NCBI GenBank assembly: GCA_016283295.1
Contig: JAEEMQ010000007.1
Coordinates: 1-55,592, forward strand
Origin: Alphaproteobacteria bacterium
Lineage (GTDB): Bacteria > Pseudomonadota > Alphaproteobacteria > RF32 > CAG-239
DNA length: 55,592 nucleotides
Direction of reading: 5' to 3'
Shown here one piece after another: positions 17,734 to 27,590 of this stretch (within the stretch, counting starts at the first letter, position 1; each line of letters starts with the position of its first letter). Under the pieces are notes generated by a model that made no database searches, was not told the origin of the DNA, and saw nothing but the letters and a program-made list of their open reading frames with translations. A program made the translations under genes and the position numbers.

Positions 17734-18441
17734 CTAAAACAGCAAAATACACAGCGTCAGCGTGGCATACACAATCGACGGACCGAACGGCGCGGCGCGG
17801 ATTTTATTAATCAGACAGCTGACGCCGAAGAAAATACACGACAGCAAAATAACATAGGCGATAATTTCCATCCCCACCCAGGCACCGATGGCACACAGCA
17901 ATTTAATGTCGCCGCCGCCGAAAGCATCAGGATATTTCCACACAATAAACATACTGGCGATTACCGGCATGGCATAACCCATAATGGCACCAAGGGCGCT
18001 GTTTTGCGCATAACTCAAAAAGTTGATGTCAACCGTTGCCAACCACGGACCTTTTTGCGCCGCGTAGGCAAACCCCAGCACCAACAGCGGCAAAGTCAGA
18101 ATATCCGGCAATAATTGAAAGCGCTTATCCACTTCAACCAAAAGCAACAAAATCCACAAAAAGGCAACATACCACCAGGCATAACCTATATTGAAGTCGG
18201 TAGCAAACAAATACGTTGCGGCGGCGGTAAAAATTCCCCAGCCGATACTGCGCATAACATAGCTGTGGAACAAGCGCATATATTTCGGATTATTCTCGAG
18301 ACTCTTGCATGATACCGAGTGTGCCGGCACAAATAACTTGAGTAAAATATAGCCCATGGTGGCCGGCATCAACTTGCCGATTCGCCGCGCCAGATACGGA
18401 ATCATTATGCCGAAAATAAAGCCGCAAAGTGTATAAAACAT
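17734..18441 (-). CDS. Prepilin peptidase (A24 aspartic protease family)
   Basis: 235-residue integral membrane aspartic protease that cleaves (and in some families N-methylates) type IV prepilins or Tad/Flp pilins. About seven hydrophobic segments are seen. The two catalytic aspartates sit in VEVDKRFQLLPDILTLPL near residue 102 and FGGGDIKLLCAIGAWVG near residue 174, the family GxGD motif. The N-terminal segment lacks the zinc-binding Cys pairs of PilD, so it may lack the methylase function. No pilus genes are adjacent; substrates must be encoded elsewhere. Confidence 0.9.
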   Translation of the reverse strand: MFYTLCGFIFGIMIPYLARRIGKLMPATMGYILLKLFVPAHSVSCKSLENNPKYMRLFHSYVMRSIGWGIFTAAATYLFATDFNIGYAWWYVAFLWILLLLVEVDKRFQLLPDILTLPLLVLGFAYAAQKGPWLATVDINFLSYAQNSALGAIMGYAMPVIASMFIVWKYPDAFGGGDIKLLCAIGAWVGMEIIAYVILLSCIFFGVSCLINKIRAAPFGPSIVYATLTLCILLF

Positions 18442-18548
18442 GGTTTTTCTCCCTTTTTGTTGCCTCTAAAATAAAGCATAAGTGATAAAATTTTATTAAT
18501 GCAGAAAGTTTATTGTTGAAATCATCGCCACGAAAACGGCAAACACGT

Positions 18549-18602
18549 ATAAAAAAACTCCTCACGAGGAGGAGTTTCTTTATTGGTGCCGGTTAGGAGA
18601 TT
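18549..18602 (-). repeat. Second copy of the tRNA-Thr 3' end plus terminator
   Basis: A 54-bp block matching 18725-18778 at 52 of 54 positions, offset by 176 bp. It holds the last 19 bases of tRNA-Thr (18584-18602) followed, on the minus strand, by a second terminator hairpin (ACTCCTC paired with GAGGAGT and a T run). The spacer between copies carries the hairpin AACGCCC-TTCTTC-GGGCGTT (18685-18704). Confidence 0.9.
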
Positions 18603-18724
18603 GTGTGGCGCTACGCTTGCTACCTGCGTCGGCTTTCAGCTGCCGCTGACCGGCATACTCCCGTCTGCCGGTGCCTCCTTGTCAAACGCCCTTCTTCGGG
18701 CGTTCTTTCCCCCTCCCGATACCA

Positions 18725-18758
18725 ATAAAAAAACTCCTCGCAAGGAGGAGTTTCTTTA
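18725..18758 (-). terminator. Terminator of tRNA-Thr
   Basis: On the minus strand, AAACTCCTC pairs with GAGGAGTTT across a short loop, then a T run. It begins directly after the tRNA CCA. Confidence 0.88.
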
Positions 18759-18759
18759 T

Positions 18760-18835
<76 letters not shown>

Positions 18836-18903
18836 ATAACAGGAATATACATAAAACACTTTATTTTATTTTGCAAGTATTATTTTTGCATATTCCAATT
18901 TCA

Positions 18904-21339
18904 TTATGCTTGCGGTTCCGCCGGCTCTCCGTCGCCTTTGTGTACCACCACCTGCGGGAACGGAATCTCGATACCTTCTTCGATAAAGCGCTTGTTAATT
19001 GCATAACGCAATTCACTCGGCACGGTCCAACCGCTGCGAATATCTTTGACATAGCAACGCAATTCAAAATCCAAACTGCTGGAACCGAAATCCTTAAACA
19101 ATACATAAGGTGCCGGATTTTTCATTACCAACTTATGCTCGTTGGCGCACTCGAGCAAAATTTTCTTCACTTTTTCCACATCAGAACCATAGGCAACGCC
19201 GACGGCAACACTTTGTCGAGACATAAAATCACCATGGGTTTTGTTGGTGACAGTGGAGGAAATCAGTGTTGCGTTCGGAATAATTACGCTCATTTTATCA
19301 AAGCTCAACAACTCAGTGGAACGGATGTTGATTTGCTTGATGGTGCCCTCAACTCCGCCGAGCACAACCCAGTCACCGACTTTTACCGGACGCTCAAACA
19401 AAATGATGATACCGGCTACCAGATTTTTAATAACGTCCTGTAAACCGAAACCGATACCTACCGATAATGCACCGGCGATGAAGGCAAGGCTTGTAAGGTC
19501 AATTCCGATGGAAATAATACCCAACAACGCCGAAATAATAAACCCGATAAAACTGACGCCGGAAATCAGCGAGTGTTTAACCCCGTCATCCATATCAATT
19601 TTAGGCAGCACATTCTCCGCCAGGTGTTTTTTAATGATGCGCATAACCGTCAGTGAACCGAAGAACACACCGATACCCAAAGCAATCGCAATCAGCGAAA
19701 TTTGGATACCGCCGATTTTAAAGCCGAACAGCAGCTTTCTAACCGCCGAAAGCATAAAGTCGCCCGGCAGGCCCCACAAATTCAGCAACATAAAGATACC
19801 GACCAGAATAATTGCCGGGTTGATGATGACTTTCAGCCAGAAGTCCATTTTTTCAACCAGGCGCTTGTGTCCCTTATATTTTTTGAGCCACGGGCCGGCA
19901 ATAACAATGCGTTTGATAACATCAATAAGTGATCTTCTGACAATTTCAAGCACACCGCACAAAATCAGCGAGATAATCAAATTGTTGAAGATAAACAGCG
20001 AGAGTTCCGGATAGCCGAACAGCGACAACGCAAAAGTGCCGACGCAGAAAATATGGCTGAACAGAATCATTTTAAAGCCGTGGTCAATCGGCGTATCTTC
20101 GTCATCCGCGATATTTTCCGCATTGTCTTCGCAAAACTCGTCGCGATACGTATCAAACGAAATCTTGGCCAGCCAAATCAGGAAAAACGCCTTAACCAAA
20201 CTCGACATCATCATCACAAAATGTACGGTTTCGGTTGAATATTCGCTGTGTTGTGCCACCACCACCTGAATCGCCGCAATGGAATTAACGACAATAAACG
20301 TAAAAATCATGCGGGTAAAACGGGCGGCTTTTTCGCTGGCAATATTTACCAAACGCCAATTCGGATAATTCGGCGCAAACGTAACGCGGGAAACCGTAGC
20401 CTCGGCAATCGCCAGCAGGCAGACATACGCCGAAACCATCAACACCGTGTTTAACAGCGTATCGCCGAAAATTTTGGTACTGACCATCCACAAAATGCAG
20501 CCGCCGACCAAAAAAGCAAAAATCAGACCGCGAGCCGTGGCAACGGCGATTGCCGCCACAACTTTGCGGTTAAAAGACGGTGTTTTGTTCTCGGCCTTAT
20601 ATCCCCAGTTGCGCAAAATAAACCTTTTCAGGAAAATCGCCAGAGCCAGCGCAATCATCAAAATCACAAACATCACGCTGATGCTGAACATGGTATAAGA
20701 ACGCTGTTCCTGCGGAATAGAACTGTACCATTCAACCGGCGATTTTACGATATCCCAAAAGAAAATAATATAGGCTTTCAAACCCTTAAAAAATACCAGC
20801 GGATTGATAATGGCCGATTGCTTGGTCATCAAATCGCCGTAAACCGTTTGGTTGCGCACATTGATAACCTGCACGGTCAAATCTTCCATTTTTATAACCA
20901 GCAAATCAGTTTCTTTGAGCAATCGGTCTTGGGCGGACAGTTGTTGCGACAGGTCTTCACGCTGTTTGGTGATAACTTCGTCTTCGGCATCGCCTTCTTT
21001 CGGACCTTCACCCAAAGCATCGAGTTGTTTTTGGATGAATTTTACCTGTTTTTCCAAAATTTTGCGATTTTCATTGAGGGCGCTGTCCATCTTGTTGAGA
21101 TACGACGCATACCCGTCCAAAGTGCGCGGAGATATATTGCTTGACAATAACCCCTGCTGAATTTTTTCGATTTGCGCGGTAATATCCGCAAAGTCCGTTG
21201 AGGTATCCATAAAGTCGACCGTCAGATCATCTTCCGACGTTTCTTCCTCGGTTGCGGCAAATCCCTGATTTATCGGCGCAAGAGCCAAAAACAATACGCC
21301 GCAAAGAACCATTAAAATTTCAGAAAACTTCTTTTTCAT
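18904..21339 (-). CDS. Large MscS-family mechanosensitive channel
   Basis: 811-residue inner-membrane protein of the multi-domain MscS type (MscK/YbdG-like), which opens on membrane tension to release solutes. A signal peptide (residues 1-29, ending GFAA) leads to a periplasmic helical coiled-coil region (about 40-175), then a series of transmembrane segments (about 220-600). The pore-lining helix and MscS beta domain are ALSVGIGFGLQDVIKNLVAG and FERPVKVGDWVVLGGVEGTI (about 635-670), followed by the alpha/beta C-terminal domain ending IPFPQVVVHKG. It is 10 bases from the upstream ASADH-like gene and probably co-transcribed with it. Confidence 0.92.
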   Translation of the reverse strand: MKKKFSEILMVLCGVLFLALAPINQGFAATEEETSEDDLTVDFMDTSTDFADITAQIEKIQQGLLSSNISPRTLDGYASYLNKMDSALNENRKILEKQVKFIQKQLDALGEGPKEGDAEDEVITKQREDLSQQLSAQDRLLKETDLLVIKMEDLTVQVINVRNQTVYGDLMTKQSAIINPLVFFKGLKAYIIFFWDIVKSPVEWYSSIPQEQRSYTMFSISVMFVILMIALALAIFLKRFILRNWGYKAENKTPSFNRKVVAAIAVATARGLIFAFLVGGCILWMVSTKIFGDTLLNTVLMVSAYVCLLAIAEATVSRVTFAPNYPNWRLVNIASEKAARFTRMIFTFIVVNSIAAIQVVVAQHSEYSTETVHFVMMMSSLVKAFFLIWLAKISFDTYRDEFCEDNAENIADDEDTPIDHGFKMILFSHIFCVGTFALSLFGYPELSLFIFNNLIISLILCGVLEIVRRSLIDVIKRIVIAGPWLKKYKGHKRLVEKMDFWLKVIINPAIILVGIFMLLNLWGLPGDFMLSAVRKLLFGFKIGGIQISLIAIALGIGVFFGSLTVMRIIKKHLAENVLPKIDMDDGVKHSLISGVSFIGFIISALLGIISIGIDLTSLAFIAGALSVGIGFGLQDVIKNLVAGIIILFERPVKVGDWVVLGGVEGTIKQINIRSTELLSFDKMSVIIPNATLISSTVTNKTHGDFMSRQSVAVGVAYGSDVEKVKKILLECANEHKLVMKNPAPYVLFKDFGSSSLDFELRCYVKDIRSGWTVPSELRYAINKRFIEEGIEIPFPQVVVHKGDGEPAEPQA

Positions 21340-21349
21340 TTATACATCC

Positions 21350-22354
21350 TCATTTTTTCAAGATAAGCTGCAACACGCTGTATGCGTTCTGGGCAATTCC
21401 GGCACGCAAATCGTCGGCAACCGACCAAAAACTGAAGCCGTTTTCAACCGAAACGTCTTGACGCAGGCGGCTGACATAAACATCGCTCTCGCTTTGTACG
21501 TCGTTCATCGAAACATAGCCGCAATCGACGTGTTTATCAAACACCACCACACCCTTGGTATCGCGCATCAGATTGCGAATATCATCAACATCAACCTCGG
21601 TGCCGCACTCCACGTTTACAAACGCACCTATACCGATAAACACCGGCACAATCGCACAGTTGGCATGAACTTTGATATCCGTACCGAGAACCTTTTTAAT
21701 TTCGACATTCATCGCCCATTCCTGCTTGGTTTCGTCGCCGATAAATTCGCCCACCTGCGGCAAAACGTTGAACGCCACCTGTTTGTGGAAAACCGTTTCG
21801 TCATCAACTATCGGCTCGTTCATAAATATTTTGCGCGTCTGATTAAACAGCTCGTCCATGGCATCTTTGCCGCATACCGAGGTTGCCATATAAGTATTGA
21901 TAACCATACGTTTAACCGCATAGCGTTTAATCACGCCCTGCAACGGCAACATCAACTGTGTAACCTGCGGGCTCGGCAAAGCAACAATACCTCTGGTTGC
22001 TTCCTTAATTTTATCATCATTAATGCCGGAAATAATCAGCGGAACATCGCTTTCGGTGCCGTAAGTGCCCGAACAATCAATCACAAACGCATCTTTGGCC
22101 AAAGCGCGCGGAACATAGTGTTTGGTTAAATCCTCAGCCACGCAGAACACGGCGATTTGCGCCGAACCGAAATCAAAATCACGCAAATTATATACATCCA
22201 TATCCACATCTTCGCCGTAGGATATTTGCGTGCCGAGCGGACTGTCGGTATCCACCGCAAAAATATTATCGGCGGAAACGCCGTTTTCTTCCAATATATT
22301 CAAGAGTTCGCGACCGTAGCCGGAGGTCGCCCCGATAATGGCAATTTTTTTCAT
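21350..22354 (-). CDS. Aspartate-semialdehyde dehydrogenase homologue without catalytic residues
   Basis: 334-residue protein with the fold and length of ASADH, the enzyme reducing aspartyl phosphate on the path to lysine, threonine and methionine. The NADP-binding GATSGYGRELLNIL, the region EIKKVLGTDIKV and the C-terminal RLRQDVSVENGFSFW and DDLRAGIAQNA all align. However the catalytic NPNCST reads LPSPQV (Pro129 for Cys), the substrate Arg of RVPV is Ile235, the His after it is Ile242 and the EEMK Lys is Ala214. The frame is intact with a Shine-Dalgarno (AGAGG), so it looks like a maintained pseudoenzyme or an enzyme with other chemistry. Dehydrogenase activity is unlikely. Confidence 0.82.
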   Translation of the reverse strand: MKKIAIIGATSGYGRELLNILEENGVSADNIFAVDTDSPLGTQISYGEDVDMDVYNLRDFDFGSAQIAVFCVAEDLTKHYVPRALAKDAFVIDCSGTYGTESDVPLIISGINDDKIKEATRGIVALPSPQVTQLMLPLQGVIKRYAVKRMVINTYMATSVCGKDAMDELFNQTRKIFMNEPIVDDETVFHKQVAFNVLPQVGEFIGDETKQEWAMNVEIKKVLGTDIKVHANCAIVPVFIGIGAFVNVECGTEVDVDDIRNLMRDTKGVVVFDKHVDCGYVSMNDVQSESDVYVSRLRQDVSVENGFSFWSVADDLRAGIAQNAYSVLQLILKK

Positions 22355-22468
22355 ATTTACCTCTGTAAAAAAATATCTGTTGCCGACAGTTTAACCTAAA
22401 AATATTTAAAATCCATAAAATTTTGCGAATGTTTAATATTTACTTGCTTAAGTGGCACAAAAAACATA

Positions 22469-22499
22469 AAGCGCACTCGTTGAATTGAGTGCGCTTTAC
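22469..22499 (-). terminator. Terminator after the 22502-23235 gene pair
   Basis: AAAGCGCACTC pairs with GAGTGCGCTTT across an 8-base loop, with a T-rich tract on the minus-strand side. It begins 2 bases past the stop. Confidence 0.8.
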
Positions 22500-22501
22500 A
22501 T

Positions 22502-22768
22502 TCATTTGTTACGCTTTCCGCGGCGAATAATACTCTTTTTGCTCTTGTCGGCTTTGGGAAGCGGAGTTGATTTGCCCGTTTCCTCAACATAGCCCTTGGA
22601 TAATTTGAACTTCAACATACCTGATACGTCTTGGTCCTCGGCATCTTCCAATTCCGTTTCTTTTGCCGGCAATCCCACGATATTCTCGGGTAAAGGCGGC
22701 AATTTCGGCGGCGCCGGAGCGTCTGAAATCGGCATGCCGATTAAGCTGATAAAAAGAAACTCGATCAT
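22502..22768 (-). CDS. Small hypothetical protein
   Basis: 88 residues, not recognised. A hydrophobic N-terminus (MIEFLFISLIGMPIS) leads to a proline-rich stretch (APAPPKLPPLPENIVGLP) and a highly basic C-terminus (KKSIIRRGKRNK). Its ATG overlaps the stop of the gene at 22765 by 4 bases (ATGA), which supports translation by coupling. The overlap and the terminator just after it are the main evidence that it is real. Confidence 0.6.
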   Translation of the reverse strand: MIEFLFISLIGMPISDAPAPPKLPPLPENIVGLPAKETELEDAEDQDVSGMLKFKLSKGYVEETGKSTPLPKADKSKKSIIRRGKRNK

Positions 22769-23235
22769 AGGCTGATACGTGCTCTGAACAGGTCATGTGC
22801 CATATCCATCAGGCGGCGCTTGAGCACGGCCTTGGCACGGGGCTTGTGCTCGGAGCCGCAAACACGATAACGCGGCTGACCGTTCATGGTATCCCTGACA
22901 TCATACATCTTGCCGTCAACCTTAAACCGGCCGGTTACGGGGACGGTGGACGAGATGGCGGCAGTCGGCACCAAAGCAGCTTTGCCGCTGGCTAAATCAA
23001 CCATAGCGGTCCATTCTTGGCCGGCGCGCTTGGCAAACGCATAGAATGGCTTACCGGCGGGAGCATCAAAGGGCGACTGGTTCAGAGTGACCTTGCGCAA
23101 CTGTACTTCCGCGGCAATGACTTCATCTACCGGAAAATTCGGGTACTCCTTGAGCAAAGACCTGATTGCCTTGTCGGCTTTGGCGTTGGCAACGATTGAG
23201 TTAAGATTCACTTCGGAAATTGTTTTTTTCTTCAT
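22765..23235 (-). CDS. Hypothetical protein
   Basis: 156 residues, not recognised. Soluble, basic (pI high from many Lys/Arg), with a helical N-terminus and a beta-looking centre (FYAFAKRAGQEWTAMVDL, TGRFKVDGKMYDVRDTMN). I start it at the ATG at 23235 (MKKKTISEV) because a longer frame beginning with TTG at 23307 runs through the likely promoter. There is no Shine-Dalgarno; the leader is A/T-rich. It is coupled to the small gene at 22502. Confidence 0.65.
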   Translation of the reverse strand: MKKKTISEVNLNSIVANAKADKAIRSLLKEYPNFPVDEVIAAEVQLRKVTLNQSPFDAPAGKPFYAFAKRAGQEWTAMVDLASGKAALVPTAAISSTVPVTGRFKVDGKMYDVRDTMNGQPRYRVCGSEHKPRAKAVLKRRLMDMAHDLFRARISL

Positions 23236-23278
23236 AAGCTGTAATTTTTTTTGTAAATAATAAGAGATAACGTTTGCG

Positions 23279-23307
23279 TTCATAACACATATTTTTGTCA
23301 AAATCAA
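23279..23307 (-). promoter_or_regulatory. Putative sigma-70 promoter for 22765-23235
   Basis: On the minus strand TTGATT, 17 bases, TATGAA. It fixes the gene start downstream of the TTG and ATG codons that lie inside the promoter. Confidence 0.5.
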
Positions 23308-23458
23308 GTGCTATTTTGCATTTTATGCCGTTTATCCCGCCGCGTTTTATCCGCCGCTTCCCGCAATACCGCCGTTGTGACCTGACTTGCAAAGAATGCC
23401 GGACAATCTCAGAAATTTTCGCCTGTTCCGAATAATAATATTTTTTTTGCTTTCCTTA

Positions 23459-23487
23459 TTGACTTTACGATTTTGCAACACTAACTA
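23459..23487 (+). promoter_or_regulatory. Putative groESL promoter
   Basis: TTGACT followed after 17 bases by TAACTA, 41 bases before groES. It shares TTGACTTTAC with the secA promoter region. No CIRCE operator (TTAGCACTC-N9-GAGTGCTAA) is present here. Confidence 0.45.
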
Positions 23488-23527
23488 AAATATCAGTTGA
23501 ATTAAAACTTTTTTAGGAGTTAACGTT

Positions 23528-25475
<1,948 letters not shown>

Positions 25476-25496
25476 TCAAACATTTTTCCTTTCAAA

Positions 25497-25529
25497 AAAA
25501 CTCCCTGTCAAATCGGCAGGGAGTTTTTT
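25497..25529 (+). terminator. groESL terminator
   Basis: AACTCCCTG pairs with CAGGGAGTT across 9 bases and continues into a T run, 22 bases after the groEL stop. Confidence 0.92.
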
Positions 25530-25532
25530 ATA

Positions 25533-25570
25533 TAAAAAATTCGGACGAAGTTTTCAGCTTCATCCGAATT
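25533..25570 (-). terminator. Terminator of the ACP-like gene
   Basis: On the minus strand ATTCGGATGAAG pairs with CTTCGTCCGAAT (one wobble) followed by a T run. It lies just past the stop at 25574. Confidence 0.85.
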
Positions 25571-25573
25571 AAG

Positions 25574-25858
25574 TTACTGACCAATCACGCGATTGATTTC
25601 ATTGAGCAGGGCGCGTACGGTGCAGCCGTTCTTCCTGAAGTTCTCATAGGAGTTGTCGGGTATGCTGATACCGTGGTTCTTCTCCAAAATCATCACCGAT
25701 TCGATGATATCCAAGCTGTCCATAATCAGGTCTTCCAGCATATTGGAATCCAACAAGGAGTCGTCCGACATTTTCTTGACGTCTTCCCCTATTTCATCAT
25801 TCAATACATCGCTGATGGCGACACGCAATTCATCCAGCGTTATTACTTTCTTTTCCAT
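25574..25858 (-). CDS. Acyl carrier protein-like protein
   Basis: 94-residue acidic helical protein of the ACP family, which carries acyl or other thioester groups on a phosphopantetheine arm. The attachment motif is MDSLDIIESVMILEKNHGI near residue 47, with Ser in DSLD, and the N-terminal helix and C-terminal helix (VRALLNEINRVI) fit the four-helix bundle. It is not the housekeeping acpP type and has no fatty acid or NRPS/PKS genes beside it. The ATG lacks a Shine-Dalgarno. It is monocistronic, with a strong promoter and its own terminator. The loaded group and partner enzyme are unknown. Confidence 0.82.
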   Translation of the reverse strand: MEKKVITLDELRVAISDVLNDEIGEDVKKMSDDSLLDSNMLEDLIMDSLDIIESVMILEKNHGISIPDNSYENFRKNGCTVRALLNEINRVIGQ

Positions 25859-25902
25859 AAAAATAGCTTTAAAATTTATAAATTATACTCAAACTGTTTG
25901 CA

Positions 25903-25931
25903 GATATAAACCTTAAGCCTTTGCCTGTCAA
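25903..25931 (-). promoter_or_regulatory. Sigma-70 promoter of the ACP-like gene
   Basis: On the minus strand TTGACA, 17 bases, TATATC. It is arranged back to back with the promoter of the gene at 26018. Confidence 0.7.
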
Positions 25932-25963
25932 GGAAAAATCCGTAAAATAGCCGCCAAAAATAC

Positions 25964-25992
25964 TTGACAAAAATGAACCGGACGATTACAAT
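25964..25992 (+). promoter_or_regulatory. Sigma-70 promoter of the gene at 26018
   Basis: TTGACA, 17 bases, TACAAT: nearly consensus. The expected start near 26000 leaves a leader of only about 18 bases before the ATG at 26018, which excludes the in-frame TTG at 25964 as a start. Confidence 0.75.
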
Positions 25993-26017
25993 AGCGGCAG
26001 GACAAAATCATTTAGAT

Positions 26018-26338
26018 ATGAAAACGCTGTTTATTATTGTTGTTGCAACTGCCGTAGCGGTATGTTGCATCTCATGGCTCGCATATCTTTTTTTGCGAAA
26101 GAAAAAAGATGTGCTTAGTGTATGTTTGAGAATCGCCGGCTTCTGGTGCTGTGTCGATTTACTTCTCGCTTTTGCATTCTTTTATATGCTGTCGTCCGAT
26201 ATCTATTACTTTAGACATCCGACTAAGTTGTATATTGTGCAATGCCTGTTCGTCGAGTCGTTTATCTGCGGTGTCGCCATCGGGTGCTTCGGTATGAATT
26301 ACAACATCCGTCATGAAAAAACAGAGCAGGACGCATAG
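26018..26338 (+). CDS. Small membrane protein, function unknown
   Basis: 106 residues with three hydrophobic helices (about 2-24, 37-58 and 72-92), short Lys-rich loop LRKKKDVLS, and a charged C-terminus (NIRHEKTEQDA). Not recognised. The start is set by the near-consensus promoter upstream. There is no Shine-Dalgarno. It is followed after 26 bases by a second membrane protein gene, and the two probably form an operon divergent from the ACP-like gene. Confidence 0.65.
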   Translation: MKTLFIIVVATAVAVCCISWLAYLFLRKKKDVLSVCLRIAGFWCCVDLLLAFAFFYMLSSDIYYFRHPTKLYIVQCLFVESFICGVAIGCFGMNYNIRHEKTEQDA

Positions 26339-26364
26339 ACTACAAATTCAAAGTTCTATACTGT

Positions 26365-26922
26365 ATGAAAAAGTTATTGAAGAATTTGGCAATCGGAATA
26401 GCGATAGCTATCGTTGCCGCAGTTGCAATTTGTGGTGCCGTCTGGAGTTTCCACTCCATGCATCGTTTTATCTGGTTCGTCATTTGTGGCATAGCGTGCC
26501 TGTTCATCGGGCAGTACTTGGCCAATCCCGACTATGTTTATGTTGAGAGGAACGGCACGAAGTATCGCCAGAAGATACCCAAGATCAAACAGGTGGGTGC
26601 GGTTGCCGGAATTATCGTGGCCTTAGGCATTCTCGGTTCGCTGGTGTGGGCCATCGGTTACGGAGTCGCCGCGCTGTTCGAGTGGCATCCCGAATTCTGG
26701 GAAATGTATCTGCTCTATGGCGCCTTGACCGTCGCCGCGGTTATTATCAGCTTCATTGCCGTATTCCGCGCCTATTACTACTGTGATGACTTTTACCACA
26801 ACCGCTATGGGGTCAGAGATTATGCCAAGAATCTCCTGATGTGGATTTTCATCACCTTGTGCGGTGTAGGTGTGGCCGGAGCAATACTTTATTATTTGTT
26901 CCCGTGGGCATTAAGGCACTAG
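26365..26922 (+). CDS. Polytopic membrane protein, function unknown
   Basis: 185 residues with about five hydrophobic segments (7-29, 33-50, 78-100, 115-138, 158-180) and a polar loop VYVERNGTKYRQKIPKIK between the second and third. Not recognised. No Shine-Dalgarno before the ATG. Codon choice differs from neighbours such as groEL (for example use of AGG for Arg), which hints at transfer. It ends at a terminator shared with the convergent rpmB. Confidence 0.65.
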   Translation: MKKLLKNLAIGIAIAIVAAVAICGAVWSFHSMHRFIWFVICGIACLFIGQYLANPDYVYVERNGTKYRQKIPKIKQVGAVAGIIVALGILGSLVWAIGYGVAALFEWHPEFWEMYLLYGALTVAAVIISFIAVFRAYYYCDDFYHNRYGVRDYAKNLLMWIFITLCGVGVAGAILYYLFPWALRH

Positions 26923-26934
26923 GGTCTAAAAAAA

Positions 26935-26969
26935 TTAAAAGCGTCGTTCTTAATTGAGCGACGCTTTAA
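26935..26969. terminator. Bidirectional terminator between the 26365 gene and rpmB
   Basis: ATTAAAAGCGTCG and CGACGCTTTAAT form a hairpin; an A run lies on one side (T run for minus-strand transcripts). It sits between two convergent genes. Confidence 0.8.
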
Positions 26970-26993
26970 TATTTGTGCACATTATATATTTAA

Positions 26994-27281
26994 TTAAGCT
27001 TTAGCCTGCTTGGCAACGATAGATTTTTTGATTTGCTTGGCTTCTTCGGTCAACTTGGTGTTGGAAGTAGAAGTCAAGAAAGAATCCAAACCGCCGTTGT
27101 GTTCAATCGAACGCAAGGTTTTGGAGCAAACTTTAAGCTTAAACACTTTGTTCAGAGCTTCGCTGAACAAAGAAACAACTTGCAAGTTAGGCATAAAGCG
27201 ACGGCGGGTCTTGTTGTTAGCGTGGCTGACATTATTGCCGCTCTGAACACCTGTGCCTAAGATATCACATTTTTTAGACAT
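26994..27281 (-). CDS. rpmB: 50S ribosomal protein L28
   Basis: 95-residue large-subunit ribosomal protein. It begins MSKKCDILGTGVQSGNNVSH, with HANNKTRRRFMPNLQ, the typical L28 core, and the basic C-terminal extension seen in alphaproteobacteria. A putative promoter lies at 27324-27352. It is monocistronic and ends at a bidirectional terminator. Confidence 0.97.
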   Translation of the reverse strand: MSKKCDILGTGVQSGNNVSHANNKTRRRFMPNLQVVSLFSEALNKVFKLKVCSKTLRSIEHNGGLDSFLTSTSNTKLTEEAKQIKKSIVAKQAKA

Positions 27282-27323
27282 TTTATTAATTCCTTAAGTT
27301 AAATTTAACAATATTGTTGTTCG

Positions 27324-27352
27324 TTATTACATTGATTTTATTGACAAGTCAA
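27324..27352 (-). promoter_or_regulatory. Putative rpmB promoter
   Basis: On the minus strand TTGACT, 17 bases, TAATAA, 42 bases upstream of the rpmB ATG. Confidence 0.6.
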
Positions 27353-27441
27353 GCAAAATTATATAGAAAAGTGAAAAAATAATTAAAAACCCCGCACGAA
27401 AGAGGTAAAAATAGGCAGCGACGCTTAATAAGTATTATGTA

Positions 27442-27470
27442 GCGAAAGCTCAATCGGCCTCCGACGCCAT
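27442..27470 (+). pseudogene. tRNA-Arg fragment upstream of the intact gene
   Basis: GTAGC...GCTCAAT and CGGCCTCCGACGCCA repeat the D-arm and anticodon-arm sequence of the tRNA-Arg that follows, with the middle and the 3' half missing. It looks like a deleted duplicate 12 bases ahead of the intact gene. Confidence 0.6.
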
Positions 27471-27481
27471 ATAAGAATTAT

Positions 27482-27558
27482 GTACCCGTAGCTCAATTGG
27501 ATAGAGTATTGGCCTCCGACGCCAAAGGTTGCGAGTTCGAACCTCGCCGGGTACGCCA
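27482..27558 (+). tRNA. tRNA-Arg (anticodon CCG)
   Basis: A 77-base cloverleaf. Acceptor GTACCCG/CGGGTAC is perfect; anticodon stem TTGGC/GCCAA encloses CTCCGAC, giving CCG for Arg (codon CGG); T stem GCGAG/CTCGC is perfect. The 3' CCA is encoded (GCCA). A partial copy lies upstream and tandem trailer repeats lie downstream. Confidence 0.96.
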
Positions 27559-27560
27559 AT

Positions 27561-27590
27561 AAAAAAATCCCCCACAGCGGGGATTTTTTT
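27561..27590 (+). terminator. Terminator of tRNA-Arg
   Basis: ATCCCC pairs with GGGGAT across a short loop, with seven T residues. The same hairpin recurs twice downstream at 203-bp spacing. Confidence 0.9.

Noticed and set aside
23393..23527. CIRCE operator before groES
   Set aside because: No TTAGCACTC/GAGTGCTAA pair is found.
25964..26017. TTG start for the membrane protein at 26018
   Set aside because: The TTG is part of the -35 element TTGACA of a near-consensus promoter, so it lies upstream of the transcript.
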